Below are positions 53,995 to 62,539 of a stretch of 64,000 nucleotides of DNA, one piece after another. Source of the DNA: Armatimonadota bacterium. Lineage in GTDB: Bacteria; Armatimonadota; Chthonomonadetes; Chthonomonadales; Chthonomonadaceae. A program made the translations under genes and the position numbers. Where the stretch lies: positions 1 through 64,000 of the forward strand of contig JAGWMJ010000002.1 of assembly GCA_028871815.1 (NCBI GenBank), written 5' to 3'. Every line of letters begins with the position of its first letter. Position 1 is the stretch's first letter. The notes under the pieces were generated by a model, which was not told the origin of the DNA, searched no databases, and was given only the letters and a program-made list of their open reading frames with translations.

Positions 53995-54701
53995 GCTCGC
54001 AATATGGGTACTATAGCGACAGCGAAACCGGCCTGCAGCTGCTGGGTTACCGGTACTACGATCCGGCAGAGGGCCGGTTTGTAAACCGTGACCCCATCGG
54101 CATGGCCGGCGGGGTGAATGTTTATGGTTATGTGGGGAATGATGCGGGGAATGGGGCGGATCCGGAAGGATTGGTCAGAATATGGCGGATTGGCAAGGGA
54201 ACCATACCCAGCCATTTCGATATTCAGTTTAGCCCGCAGGATCCGTGGCCTGGTAACCCGTTGGGCGGCGACTGGCACAAAGCGTTCGACCCGATTGCGA
54301 GGATTATTGGTATATCGATGCCCGAACCAACGCCGCCCTCCTTCGGATTTTGGCCCGGGAATGGAAGGTGGCTTCCGCTCCTTTGGGGCAAAGGTCAAGT
54401 CGAGTCGCCGGATCCGGACGCGCCAGCTAACCCGGACGGCCCACAAAAAGGTAACACGCCAGTTACGCCCGAAGTCCACGACCCCGGGTTCTGCATGCGG
54501 CTCTACGGCGAGTGCGTGGGCCAGATGAGGAACCCGCCGCCGTATTCGTTCATCTACCTGCCGGGAGGAGGCAATTGCGGTGATTGGGCTGCGCGAATGT
54601 GGCGCGGGGCAAAGCTGACCCCGCCGCCCGTGCCGCGCCCGTGGTGGGTGAACCTGCTGCCGATAACCATCCGCCCTCGCGGCGGCGGTATGATCTGTTG
54701 A
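53934..54701 (+). CDS. Orphan Rhs C-terminal cassette C
   Basis: Rhs core homology starts at 53999 (GSQYGYYSDSETGLQLLGYRYYDPAEG, split; RFVNRDPIGMAGGVNVYGYVGN) directly after the previous stop. The frame is open upstream inside the preceding gene, and GTG 53934 is the earliest start; the true start is unclear. The cassette (about 185 residues) is Pro/Gly/Trp-rich and ends with SFIYLPGGGNCGDWAARMWRGAKL, in which NCxDW(A) recalls the catalytic Cys region of permuted papain-like/NlpC domains in polymorphic toxins. The predicted His partner is not certain. The following ankyrin proteins may be the immunity genes. Confidence 0.65.
   Translation: MVRQGNGNLVAAQQRPCAGLGSQYGYYSDSETGLQLLGYRYYDPAEGRFVNRDPIGMAGGVNVYGYVGNDAGNGADPEGLVRIWRIGKGTIPSHFDIQFSPQDPWPGNPLGGDWHKAFDPIARIIGISMPEPTPPSFGFWPGNGRWLPLLWGKGQVESPDPDAPANPDGPQKGNTPVTPEVHDPGFCMRLYGECVGQMRNPPPYSFIYLPGGGNCGDWAARMWRGAKLTPPPVPRPWWVNLLPITIRPRGGGMIC
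53999..54146 (+). repeat. Rhs core segment duplicated from 49997-50144
   Basis: The 148 bases match 49997-50144 with about seven mismatches by eye, and the last 75 bases are identical. Shorter copies start at about 51500 (well conserved) and about 57990 (decayed). These repeats are the recombination points at which Rhs tails are exchanged. Confidence 0.88.
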
Positions 54702-54759
54702 CCGCCGCGAAAACCATCGCTGAGCCTGTCGGCGCCGCTTCCGTCTGCCTTACATCCCA

Positions 54760-55626
54760 GTGACTCTCAGGGCAAGGATTACGAGTGTGCTCTCCAGATG
54801 GCAGGTGACGACGCTCGGTATCGCGGTATGCCTGGTCACAGGATTTGTTGCCCTCGTAGTCTGTCGTGCGGCCAGCGACGTCTCGCTTGATTTGGCAATT
54901 GCAACAGGGGCGACAGGCGACGTGCGGGCGGATCTGGCGGCCCGCTCGTCCTTCGGTCTTGTCTGGCTGCCGTTTGATAGGGATTGGCCAGCGGAAGCTG
55001 CCCGCCGCGGCCAGCCTCAGATTGCGCTGCTGTTGCTCGCCCACGGCGGAAGCGCCGGCGATGCCTTGGAAGCTGCGGCACAATACGGCAAATGGCCGGT
55101 TGCGGCCGCGGTCCTTGCCACGCGATATCGGATAGAGCGGAGTGCGCTTCGATTCTGCCTCTGGCGCGCCATGGCCGCCCGACGCCACGACATCGTATCA
55201 GCGCTGCTTGGCCGCGGCCTTCCAGCAGACACCGCCCAATCTGGCGAGCCGGCGATTTGCGCGGCCGCGTTTATAGGCGATACGGAGTCCATCAAGCTGC
55301 TCCACAAATATGGTGCGTCGGCCAGCAGCGTGACCCGCAGCGGCGAGTCCGCACTGATGGCCTGCACGGCAGGCTCCGTTTCCGAGAGCTTTGGCGTGAG
55401 CGCCCAGAACCAGATTGCCGCGGCGCGCCTGCTGTTGTCGCTGGGAGCGTCGGCAGCAGCGCGTGATCGATCCGGCCATACGGCGCTGCAGCGCGCCCTC
55501 CGTCAGTATGGCGCCGCGCCAGGTATGGGCGCTGCTAAAGAAGCGCCATCGGAATTCCTGCAGCCGAGGCGCGCCGCCGAATACGCCGGTTGGAAGCGGC
55601 ACAGAGCGAAGCGCGGTGACGGATGA
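54760..55626 (+). CDS. Membrane-anchored ankyrin-repeat protein 1
   Basis: A 288-residue protein from GTG 54760. One membrane helix (residues about 16-37) is followed by ankyrin repeats: QPQIALLLLAHGGSAGDALEAAA, HDIVSALLGRGLPADTAQ, DTESIKLLHKYGASASSV, QIAAARLLLSLGASAAARDRSGHTAL (each split here). Ankyrin proteins bind other proteins; envelope-anchored ones are often immunity or adaptor proteins next to toxin cassettes. It overlaps the next ankyrin gene by four bases (ATGA). A role as immunity protein for cassette C is inferred from position. Confidence 0.7.
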   Translation: MTLRARITSVLSRWQVTTLGIAVCLVTGFVALVVCRAASDVSLDLAIATGATGDVRADLAARSSFGLVWLPFDRDWPAEAARRGQPQIALLLLAHGGSAGDALEAAAQYGKWPVAAAVLATRYRIERSALRFCLWRAMAARRHDIVSALLGRGLPADTAQSGEPAICAAAFIGDTESIKLLHKYGASASSVTRSGESALMACTAGSVSESFGVSAQNQIAAARLLLSLGASAAARDRSGHTALQRALRQYGAAPGMGAAKEAPSEFLQPRRAAEYAGWKRHRAKRGDG

Positions 55627-56315
55627 ATCGCGACAGAAACGCGCAGATTCGGCGTGCCTTTCGCGTTCGGTCGCGCGCCATGCGGCTATGTCTGGGGCTG
55701 GCAGCGTCAGCATTCGCCGTCTGGGGTTGGCGGGAGTACGCGACGGCAGAGCTGATCGTTGCCGCTGATTCAGGAGACGCCGGCAGCGCCCGTCGCTGGC
55801 TTGCTGCGGGCGCCAACGTCAACGGGACCTGTTTTCTTTTGGATGACCAGACCCCGATCGAACATGCGGCTTTCGCCGATCACCCAGGGGTCGCGCGCGT
55901 ACTGCTGGCCCGTGGCGCGGACTCAACTACGGGCTTGGAGTGGGCACGGGACGGGTCTTGGGCGGTCATAGTTGCGATACTCCTTCACGGCCGTCGGGTG
56001 TCCGTAGACGCGTTGAACCGATGCATGTGGGCAGCGATCCGGGCCGGCGCCGGCGGTGTGGTGTGCCTGGCGATTATTGACGGAGCGAACGTCAATGACG
56101 TTTCGAAGGACGCCTACGATCAGAGCGACGATGGGTTTACGCCACTGGGTATCGCGATCAATACAGGTGATGCAGGCCTCGCGCGATTCCTGGCGCAGCA
56201 CGGGGCAACCGTGACACCAGCCGAACGTGCGCCGCTCGAGGCGCTGCTGAAAGCTGCGTCCAACGAGCAAGCCGCTATGGTGAGGCTGCTTGCGCGCCAC
56301 GGTCCGGCTAAGTGA
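55623..56315 (+). CDS. Membrane-anchored ankyrin-repeat protein 2
   Basis: A 230-residue protein similar in plan to its upstream neighbour: a basic N-terminus, one membrane helix (LCLGLAASAFAVWGW), then ankyrin repeats with GDAGSARRWLAAGANVNG, HPGVARVLLARGADSTTG, GFTPLGIAINTGDAGLARFLAQHGA (split) and AAMVRLLARHG. Start ATG 55623 overlaps the previous stop (ATGA), so the pair is translationally coupled and may form a heterodimer. Duplication of an immunity gene is a likely origin. The ligand is unknown. Confidence 0.7.
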   Translation: MNRDRNAQIRRAFRVRSRAMRLCLGLAASAFAVWGWREYATAELIVAADSGDAGSARRWLAAGANVNGTCFLLDDQTPIEHAAFADHPGVARVLLARGADSTTGLEWARDGSWAVIVAILLHGRRVSVDALNRCMWAAIRAGAGGVVCLAIIDGANVNDVSKDAYDQSDDGFTPLGIAINTGDAGLARFLAQHGATVTPAERAPLEALLKAASNEQAAMVRLLARHGPAK

Positions 56316-56356
56316 GCTTGCAGCGCAAACGGATGGTTTTCGGTGGTCATTAACGC

Positions 56357-56554
56357 GTGCCTAACCTCGGGAGCCGCGGCGCGTTTTTTATTCATCCCGG
56401 TTTGCCGAGCGGCCCTGCCCTGCAGCCCGGTGCTCGCGGCAGCAAGGGGTGCATAATGTTGCCAAAAGCCGTTATGCAGCCGTTCGGCCGGCGCGAAAAG
56501 CGCCACGGGCACTGGGGCCTCTACCCGACGGATACCGGTCTCTATGTGGAGTAA
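56357..56554 (+). pseudogene. C-terminal remnant of an L,D-transpeptidase-like (DUF2778/Tlde1) toxin
   Basis: The 65-codon frame encodes RGAFFIHPG, then SKGCIMLPKAV. The His and the S-x-GCI motif match the active site of DUF2778 (Tlde1-type) and L,D-transpeptidase domains, where IHGG and S-x-GCI are separated by about 15-25 residues. An in-frame stop at 56351 removes the N-terminal part of the domain, so this is a displaced toxin end. Tlde1 proteins are exported by type VI systems and attack peptidoglycan. The next gene starts ten bases before this stop, as expected for a toxin-immunity pair. Confidence 0.55.
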
Positions 56555-57731
56555 GCCGTTTGCGTCCACGCCATTTCGCTGGCTGCCGTTGCATTACGGT
56601 CCGCGCCGCGGGATGCTCGCCTCAGTGAAGTGTATAGCTATGGTTGCACTACTTCTAACGATCGCCACACAACGTCCTTGCGCGTTGACGCTCAACGGTG
56701 CGCCGGACCACGGCGATTTGGTCGTCGAGAAGGTCATCGCGCCCGGCCCATCGGGGAGTGCCGTTGGGTTCCTGAGCGATGGCGCGCTTCTGATCGACGG
56801 CTACCGGCCCACCGGAGGCGGCAGCGACATCCTGATTCGTTACAGCCTGTCCAACTGGCATGTCGTTCGAGTAGCCGCGATGCCGGATAGCCGGCGGTTC
56901 CGCGATGCCGCAGTAACGGATGTTGAGCCCGGAGCGGGCCAGCCCCGGCTGCTCCTGAACTGGGGACCCGCCAACACGCCCCTGGAAACCGCCGTTACAA
57001 AGCAGTCCGGGCAGATCGTGGCGACGATGACGTGGCGGCAGTTTCAAGCTGCGGTTCCCGGCGGTGACGCGAATGATTGGTATTGGTGCGGCCCCGGGAT
57101 GGTGGTGGCGATCGATGGCGATACGGGCGACATGCCTCACGCACATCTCTTTCGAGTCGGCCCAGCTGGCGGATTCCGGTTCGTGGGTGACGATAGGCTG
57201 CCGCGCTGGCTGGACCTGAACTGGCAGGTCCGGGCGTTCGGCCGTGGCCTCTTGTACGTAGACGCGCCCCAGCCGGACTCGTCGCCGCCGACGGTCCACA
57301 TGGCCCAGGTTTTCGTGGGGGCAGAAATGCGCCTGCGCCGTCTTGCGCTGAAGGTGCCCGACGGTCGGTTTTGCGAGAGCGCTGACGGTGCGGCATCCCC
57401 CGATGGACGATGGGTCGCGTGCTGGAATTACGACATCTACGCTCACCGACATTACATTCTGGTGTTTAACGCCGGCACCGGTGTCCGGGTCGCCTCCATC
57501 GAGCTGCCGCTGAATCCCCAAACCTGCGTCTGGTCCCCAGATTGCAGACGGCTTGCCGTCACCGCACTCGTGCCACCGAGCCAATCGCCTGGCGGGGGCA
57601 AAAACGGGTCGTTTGCCGAGAATTTCACGGGCCGCAGCGGACCGGGCGTCCCGAGGATATACGTGCTGCGCCTTCGGGTCCCAGGATCGCTGCGCCGGCA
57701 CCGCGGAGGTCGTACGCACGGGCACGGATAG
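56544..57731 (+). CDS. Exported propeller-like protein, possible immunity partner of the Tlde1-type remnant
   Basis: A 395-residue protein. ATG 56544 overlaps the toxin remnant by 11 bases. A hydrophobic segment at about residues 31-47 after a basic start would export or anchor it, which fits a toxin that acts on peptidoglycan. The rest is a beta-rich, probably propeller structure (VGFLSDGALLIDGYRP, AASPDGRWVACWNYDI, CVWSPDCRRLAVTALV). The C-terminus is basic. No family is certain. The immunity role is inferred from the overlap and the localisation. Confidence 0.6.
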   Translation: MWSKPFASTPFRWLPLHYGPRRGMLASVKCIAMVALLLTIATQRPCALTLNGAPDHGDLVVEKVIAPGPSGSAVGFLSDGALLIDGYRPTGGGSDILIRYSLSNWHVVRVAAMPDSRRFRDAAVTDVEPGAGQPRLLLNWGPANTPLETAVTKQSGQIVATMTWRQFQAAVPGGDANDWYWCGPGMVVAIDGDTGDMPHAHLFRVGPAGGFRFVGDDRLPRWLDLNWQVRAFGRGLLYVDAPQPDSSPPTVHMAQVFVGAEMRLRRLALKVPDGRFCESADGAASPDGRWVACWNYDIYAHRHYILVFNAGTGVRVASIELPLNPQTCVWSPDCRRLAVTALVPPSQSPGGGKNGSFAENFTGRSGPGVPRIYVLRLRVPGSLRRHRGGRTHGHG

Positions 57732-57989
57732 TCGATCCGCCCTCCGCATTCAGGCGGCAGGATCAATTCTCAGCGCCTCTTTTGAACCGTGTGGCTTGGC
57801 CCGCTGATGTATGCCTGGTGAGCGACAGTCGCTGCTGACGGCTGGTAAGCCGCTCGCTCCACCTCCGGAAAGGCATCCGATCCGCACTCCCGGTCTGGGC
57901 CGGAATCTGCGACCGTAGCGGCGCGAGACTCGGCTGAAGCTCCTTAATCTCAGGTACGACGGCCCGCACCTGGGCGGCTTGTACACCAC
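57732..57989. other. Non-coding stretch between the propeller gene and the decayed Rhs segment
   Basis: No convincing gene, hairpin or promoter is visible. It probably represents remains of a lost cassette. Confidence 0.4.
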
Positions 57990-58065
57990 TATCCCATCGG
58001 CATGGCTTGAGAGGTGAATGGTTATGCGCACGTGGGCCATGATGCGCGGAATTGAGCGGATCCGG
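57990..58065 (+). pseudogene. Decayed Rhs core segment (cassette E boundary)
   Basis: ATCCCATCGGCATGGC at 57991, GTGAATGGTTATG and GCGGATCCGGACG correspond to the DPIGMAGGVNVYGYVGNDAGNGADPEG stretch of the intact copies. Two in-frame stops are present (after the GMA and RN positions). It marks the right edge of the cassette array. The following 180 bases read ADPDGPPAEFTRVV, a possible toxin remnant, and end at a stop. Confidence 0.65.
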
Positions 58066-58750
58066 ACGGCCCTCCAGCAGAGTTTACACGGGTGGTATGT
58101 GCGCGACTTCGAGGTATGCGGAGTGACACTCCTGGCAGTCTACTTCGTCGTGCCGGGCCGCGAGTTCCCTGGTCCGCCAGCGGCGGCCGACCTCCACCGG
58201 CCTGATCGGCTGGCTGGTACTGTCCAGGGCAGCCGGGGCATTTGACTACCATCGCCGGCCGGTGCGCATCTGGTTTCCTGGCCGCATCTGTCCGAAAGAT
58301 CTGCTCCCTCCTGGGTACGTCGTCTACAACACCTCGCCCGTCCGCCCCCGGGCCGCCTGGCCCGCCTATGGATCGGCTGCAAGCTCAACGGTCGTGCAGT
58401 CCGCTGGTTCCATGGCCGGAACGAAGAGGCTTACCCGGTAGTACCTGCAGCCCAGGCGATCGCTGCCGCCGCTCGCCGCGCGGCGCGTACCACCGGCTGT
58501 GCCGTCGAATGCAAACTCGTTACGCCGTGAAACGCAACATTATCAGGAGCCGATACTTCTCTCTAGTTGTAACACCTCACATCGCGCGGCGCGGCGCGGG
58601 TCAGCGGCGGGGGCGGATCACCGGATGGGTAGCGTACTTCTAGGTATAATCCATATCCACTTCTACAAAAGCCCTCAATCGGGAAAGTCATCGCGTCGAT
58701 TCGGGCATGACGCGGCGTCGCGGCCGGCCTGGGCTTTGGGGAGTCTGGCG
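58066..58750. other. Leader region of the Rel/SpoT gene with remains of the Rhs array
   Basis: No intact gene is seen. The frame of the Rel enzyme is open from 58499, but a promoter-like -10 at 58645 lies within it and the enzyme's own domain structure starts after 58751. Confidence 0.4.
58645..58650 (+). promoter_or_regulatory. Candidate -10 element of the Rel/SpoT gene
   Basis: A perfect TATAAT lies 100 bases before ATG 58751. The -35 region is not clear, so only the -10 is marked. Confidence 0.4.
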
Positions 58751-61072
58751 ATGACAGGCGAGGCTACGACGATCTCTGCCGAGGATTGGGCTGCGATGGA
58801 TGCCGACCGTCCGGATACCTGCAAGCCGGATGAGCTTTTTGGGCGCGTCATCGCCGATGTCCTCCGGTACAGGCCTGCGGCCAACATTGACCTGCTGCGG
58901 CGGGCTTATGCTTTTGCACGAAGCCAGCACGGCGATTCTCCGCGTAAGAGCGGCGAACTCTTCATCATGCACCCGCTGCATGTTGCCCAAATCCTCGCCG
59001 AACTGGAGATGGATGAGGTAACGCTTGCTGCAGGGCTGCTGCACGACGTGGTTGAGGACTGTCAGGTAACCAAGCAGCAGATCGCCTCGGAGTTTGGCGC
59101 GGAAGTCGGCTTCCTGGTCGAAGGTCTTACCAACTTGCCCATGAAGGGTGTGGATGCCGGAAAGCCCGAAGACACCGCCCGTGACGAGGACGAACCGGTA
59201 GTAGCGGCCGCGGGCGAACGGAGACGATGGCGGGAAGAGGTGCAGCGCAACGCCCTCAATATCCGCAAAATGCTGGTTGCTACCGCCAACGATCTCCGGG
59301 TGATCGTGATCAAGCTTGCAGATCGCCTGCACAACATGCGCACTTTGGATGCACTTCCGCATCATCGCCAGTTGCGGATGGCCAATGAAACATTACAGAT
59401 ATTCGCTCCGTTGGCGCATCGACTCGGCATCTGGCAGCTCAAGTGGCAGTTGGAAGATTTGGCTTTCAAGTACGTTGAGCCGGAGGAGTTCGCCCGTGTT
59501 GCCGAACTCGTCGCTGAGAATCGGGCGCAGCGCCAGGCCGACGTGAATCAGGCGATCAGCATCCTGCAGGCTAGTCTGCAAGAGCAGGCAATGCAAGCCG
59601 AGGTGCGCGGACGCCCGAAGCATCTCTACAGCATCTACAACAAGATGAAGAATCAGGGTCTTGAGTTTGACCAGCTCTTCGACCTTACCGCGTTGCGCGT
59701 GATTGTCAATACGCGACAGGAGTGTTACCAGGCGCTTGGCATTGTCAGCGACATCTGGCGTCCACTTCCCGGCATGTTCAGCGATTACATCACGAACGCA
59801 AAAAGCAATATGTACCAATCGCTCCACATCAAGGTGCTTGGACCTAAGGGAGCCCCGCTGGAGGTACAGATTCGCACGTGGGAGATGCACCGGGTTGCCG
59901 AGTTTGGCATTGCCGCCCACTGGCAGTACAAGGAGGGCGGCAAAGTAAACGACAAGTTCGAGCGCCGGCTTGCCGCGCTTCGCAACCAGCTTGCACAGTG
60001 GCAGGATGACAGCCGCGATCACGGCGACTTTCTGCGAAACGTTACCGATGACCTCTTCACAGCGCAGATATTTGTCTACAGCCCGAAGGGTGACGTGATC
60101 GACCTGCCGGCAGGCAGTACGCCAATTGACTTTGCGTACCGCATCCATAGTGAGGTTGGCCAGCATTGCGTAGGCGCGCGCGTCAATGGCCGGGTTGTAC
60201 CGCTCTCCAGCCAGCTCAGCAATATGGATAACGTGGAGATCATGACGCGCTCGAACGCCGTTCCCAGCCGGGACTGGATGGCGTTTGTAAAAACGTCGCA
60301 CGCACGCGTCAAAATCCGAAGTTACTTCCGGCGCCTGAACCATGCCGAGAATGTGGCGCGTGGTCGAGAGATGCTGCAAAAGGAGATGGCCAACCTTACG
60401 GAGCGCGATGCACGGGCATTTGGCGACGAGCCGCGTGCGCTCCTCAAGGACGAGAGTCTGCGCGCCGTTGCACGGCTCTTCAACACGCCAAACGAAACCG
60501 AACTTCTGGCCTCGATCGGTTTCGGTACAATATCGCCGCAGAGCGTCCTCAACCGGCTCAAGCCACAGGCCGATCTTCAGCCGCGCCTGCAGATCGGTGG
60601 CAGGCGCTCCGACGATGCCCGGCTGCGCATCACGGTTGGAGGCGACAGCGCCGACAACGTGGAGATTCGTCGCTCACGCTGCTGCCTGCCCATCCCAGGC
60701 GATGCCGTTATCGGCTATGTAACCCGCGGCCGCGGCCTTGCGCTTCATCGCCGCGAGTGCTCAAATGCCAGCCAGTACCTGCAGCACGAAGCCGAGCGCT
60801 GTACGCCGGTTGAGTATCTCGGCCACGAGAACCAGGTGTTCCAGGTGGTGCTGCGTGTGGATATGGGCGATCGAACCGGAATCATCGCCGATATTGGTTT
60901 TATCTTTGCAGAGCTAAAGACCAACATCACGGCGATAAACACGCAAAGCCATCGGAACCGCACAGCCACATTGACGCTGTCGATCGAAGTACGGGATACC
61001 GATCACCTCGCGCGGATTATCGACCGTCTGCGCCTGATGCACGACGTGATCAGCATCAGCCGTTCCGCCTGA
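58751..61072 (+). CDS. rel: Bifunctional (p)ppGpp synthetase/hydrolase, Rel/SpoT type
   Basis: A 773-residue enzyme of the stringent response. The HD hydrolase domain is near residues 55-210 (FIMHPLHVAQIL, AAGLLHDVVEDC, KLADRLHNMRTL). The synthetase domain follows at about 270-400 (RGRPKHLYSIYNKMKNQ, FDLTALRVIV, DYITNAKSNMYQSLH, GIAAHWQYKEGG). TGS (about 435-500; VYSPKGDVIDLPAGSTPIDFAYRIH, split), a helical and zinc-finger region (RSRCCLPIPGDAVIGYVTRGRG with HRREC) and a C-terminal ACT domain (RTGIIADIGFIFAELKTNI) complete the long form. The first HD/synthetase motifs appear intact, so it should be bifunctional. ATG 58751 was chosen by domain position; longer N-terminal forms are possible. 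Confidence 0.93.
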   Translation: MTGEATTISAEDWAAMDADRPDTCKPDELFGRVIADVLRYRPAANIDLLRRAYAFARSQHGDSPRKSGELFIMHPLHVAQILAELEMDEVTLAAGLLHDVVEDCQVTKQQIASEFGAEVGFLVEGLTNLPMKGVDAGKPEDTARDEDEPVVAAAGERRRWREEVQRNALNIRKMLVATANDLRVIVIKLADRLHNMRTLDALPHHRQLRMANETLQIFAPLAHRLGIWQLKWQLEDLAFKYVEPEEFARVAELVAENRAQRQADVNQAISILQASLQEQAMQAEVRGRPKHLYSIYNKMKNQGLEFDQLFDLTALRVIVNTRQECYQALGIVSDIWRPLPGMFSDYITNAKSNMYQSLHIKVLGPKGAPLEVQIRTWEMHRVAEFGIAAHWQYKEGGKVNDKFERRLAALRNQLAQWQDDSRDHGDFLRNVTDDLFTAQIFVYSPKGDVIDLPAGSTPIDFAYRIHSEVGQHCVGARVNGRVVPLSSQLSNMDNVEIMTRSNAVPSRDWMAFVKTSHARVKIRSYFRRLNHAENVARGREMLQKEMANLTERDARAFGDEPRALLKDESLRAVARLFNTPNETELLASIGFGTISPQSVLNRLKPQADLQPRLQIGGRRSDDARLRITVGGDSADNVEIRRSRCCLPIPGDAVIGYVTRGRGLALHRRECSNASQYLQHEAERCTPVEYLGHENQVFQVVLRVDMGDRTGIIADIGFIFAELKTNITAINTQSHRNRTATLTLSIEVRDTDHLARIIDRLRLMHDVISISRSA

Positions 61073-61153
61073 ACTGCCGGCAGGCAGGGATTCCCTCAGC
61101 GGCCGGCCAAACTGCGCACCGGCGGTTAGTGGCATGCCCGCCGCACTTCGCCC

Positions 61154-62539
61154 ATGAATCAGAGCGTAATCCCCGTTGTAAACCCCTTTGACGGCAGCTC
61201 GCTCGGCGAAGTGCCGCGTATGGACGCCACGGAGGTGGATGCAGCGATTGGGCGCGCCACCGCAGTGCTGCCCGCGCTTGCGCAATTGCCGGCGTTCGAG
61301 CGCGCCGGTATCCTGTCGCGAACCGCCGCCTCGCTGCGTTCCAATGCGCCGGACCTTGCCGCCGGCATTGTGAGGGAGACTGGCAAAACCATCCGTGAAG
61401 CGGCGGCCGAGGTCGGTCGCGCCGCCGGGATCTTTGATTTCGCGGCCGGCGAGGCGCAGCGGCTGCACGGTGAAACCGTGCCGTTCGATGCCTTCCCAAA
61501 TGGCGTTGGCAGGGTCGGATGGTGGATCCGTGAGCCCGTAGGCGTGGTGGCTGCAATCGTACCGTGGAACGTGCCGCTGGCTTTGGCCGCGCATAAGGTC
61601 GCACCGGCGTTGGCCGCAGGTTGCCCGGTGATCATCAAGCCGGCCGAGCAGACTCCGTTCAACGCCATCGAACTGCATCGAGCTCTCGCGGAAGCCGGCG
61701 CTCCAGTCGACTCCGTGCAGGTGGTTACGGGTCTGGGCGATGAAGCCGGCGCCGCGCTGGTGCGGCATCCCGGCATCAGTTTCGTGTCGTTCACCGGCAG
61801 CCACGAGGTCGGCATGCAGATTCCTGCTAAGGCGGGCTATAAGCGCGTCGCCCTCGAGTTGGGCGGCAACAGTCCGGCGCTGGTAATGCCCTCGGCGAAC
61901 ATTGCCGCCGCCGCCAAAGGCATCGTCAGTGGCGGCTTTGCCGTGGCCGGCCAGCTGTGTATCTCCGTCCAGCGGGTGATTGTGCATGAAGCTGCGGCGG
62001 CCGCGCTGGTACAATCTCTCTTGCCGCTTGTTGCGGCGCTGAACGTCGGCGATCCAATGGACCCCGCAACCGATGTGGGCACGCTCATCGATCAGCCGGC
62101 CTGTAACCGCGTGGCTGCGCTGGTTGATAGCGCCAGGGCCGCGGGCGCCAGGATGTTGGTCGGCGGTTCGCGGATCGGTTACGGTGCATTTCTTCCGACC
62201 GTGTTATCGGAAGTGTCGCGAGAGACGCCGGCAGCCGTCGATGAGGCGTTTGCGCCGTTGGTGATGGTCATGGTCTGCCGCAGCCTCGAGGATGGAATTG
62301 CGCTTGCCAACGCCACGCCGTATGGTCTCAACGCCGGAATCTATACCGCTGATGTCCACGAGGCGTTTCGGGCCATTCGTGAACTGAAGTTTGGCAGCGT
62401 TATGATCAACGACACGCCGTCGTTCCGTTCCGACCTCATGCCGTATGGTGGGCGCAAACAGAGTGGTCTGGGTCGCGAAGGCGTCCGCTTTGCCATGGAG
62501 GAGATGACCGAGATGAAAGTTGTGTGCTTCAACCTATGA
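61154..62539 (+). CDS. NAD(P)-dependent aldehyde dehydrogenase
   Basis: A 461-residue ALDH. Catalytic Glu235 (ELGGNSP) and Cys269 (AGQLCISVQR) are present, and PWNVPLALAAHKVAPALAAG with IIKPAEQTP is the cofactor region. FGSVMINDTPSFRSDLMPYGGRKQSGLGREG is typical of the lactaldehyde/glyceraldehyde-3-phosphate (non-phosphorylating) branch, where the usual C-x-x-x-R follows. It would oxidise an aldehyde to an acid; the substrate is not readable. Its stop overlaps the start of the next gene (ATGA). Confidence 0.92.
   Translation: MNQSVIPVVNPFDGSSLGEVPRMDATEVDAAIGRATAVLPALAQLPAFERAGILSRTAASLRSNAPDLAAGIVRETGKTIREAAAEVGRAAGIFDFAAGEAQRLHGETVPFDAFPNGVGRVGWWIREPVGVVAAIVPWNVPLALAAHKVAPALAAGCPVIIKPAEQTPFNAIELHRALAEAGAPVDSVQVVTGLGDEAGAALVRHPGISFVSFTGSHEVGMQIPAKAGYKRVALELGGNSPALVMPSANIAAAAKGIVSGGFAVAGQLCISVQRVIVHEAAAAALVQSLLPLVAALNVGDPMDPATDVGTLIDQPACNRVAALVDSARAAGARMLVGGSRIGYGAFLPTVLSEVSRETPAAVDEAFAPLVMVMVCRSLEDGIALANATPYGLNAGIYTADVHEAFRAIRELKFGSVMINDTPSFRSDLMPYGGRKQSGLGREGVRFAMEEMTEMKVVCFNL

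Noticed and set aside
58018-58245. A 75-codon plus-strand frame after the decayed Rhs segment.
   Set aside because: It reads out of frame relative to the Rhs remnant and has no start signal or recognisable sequence.
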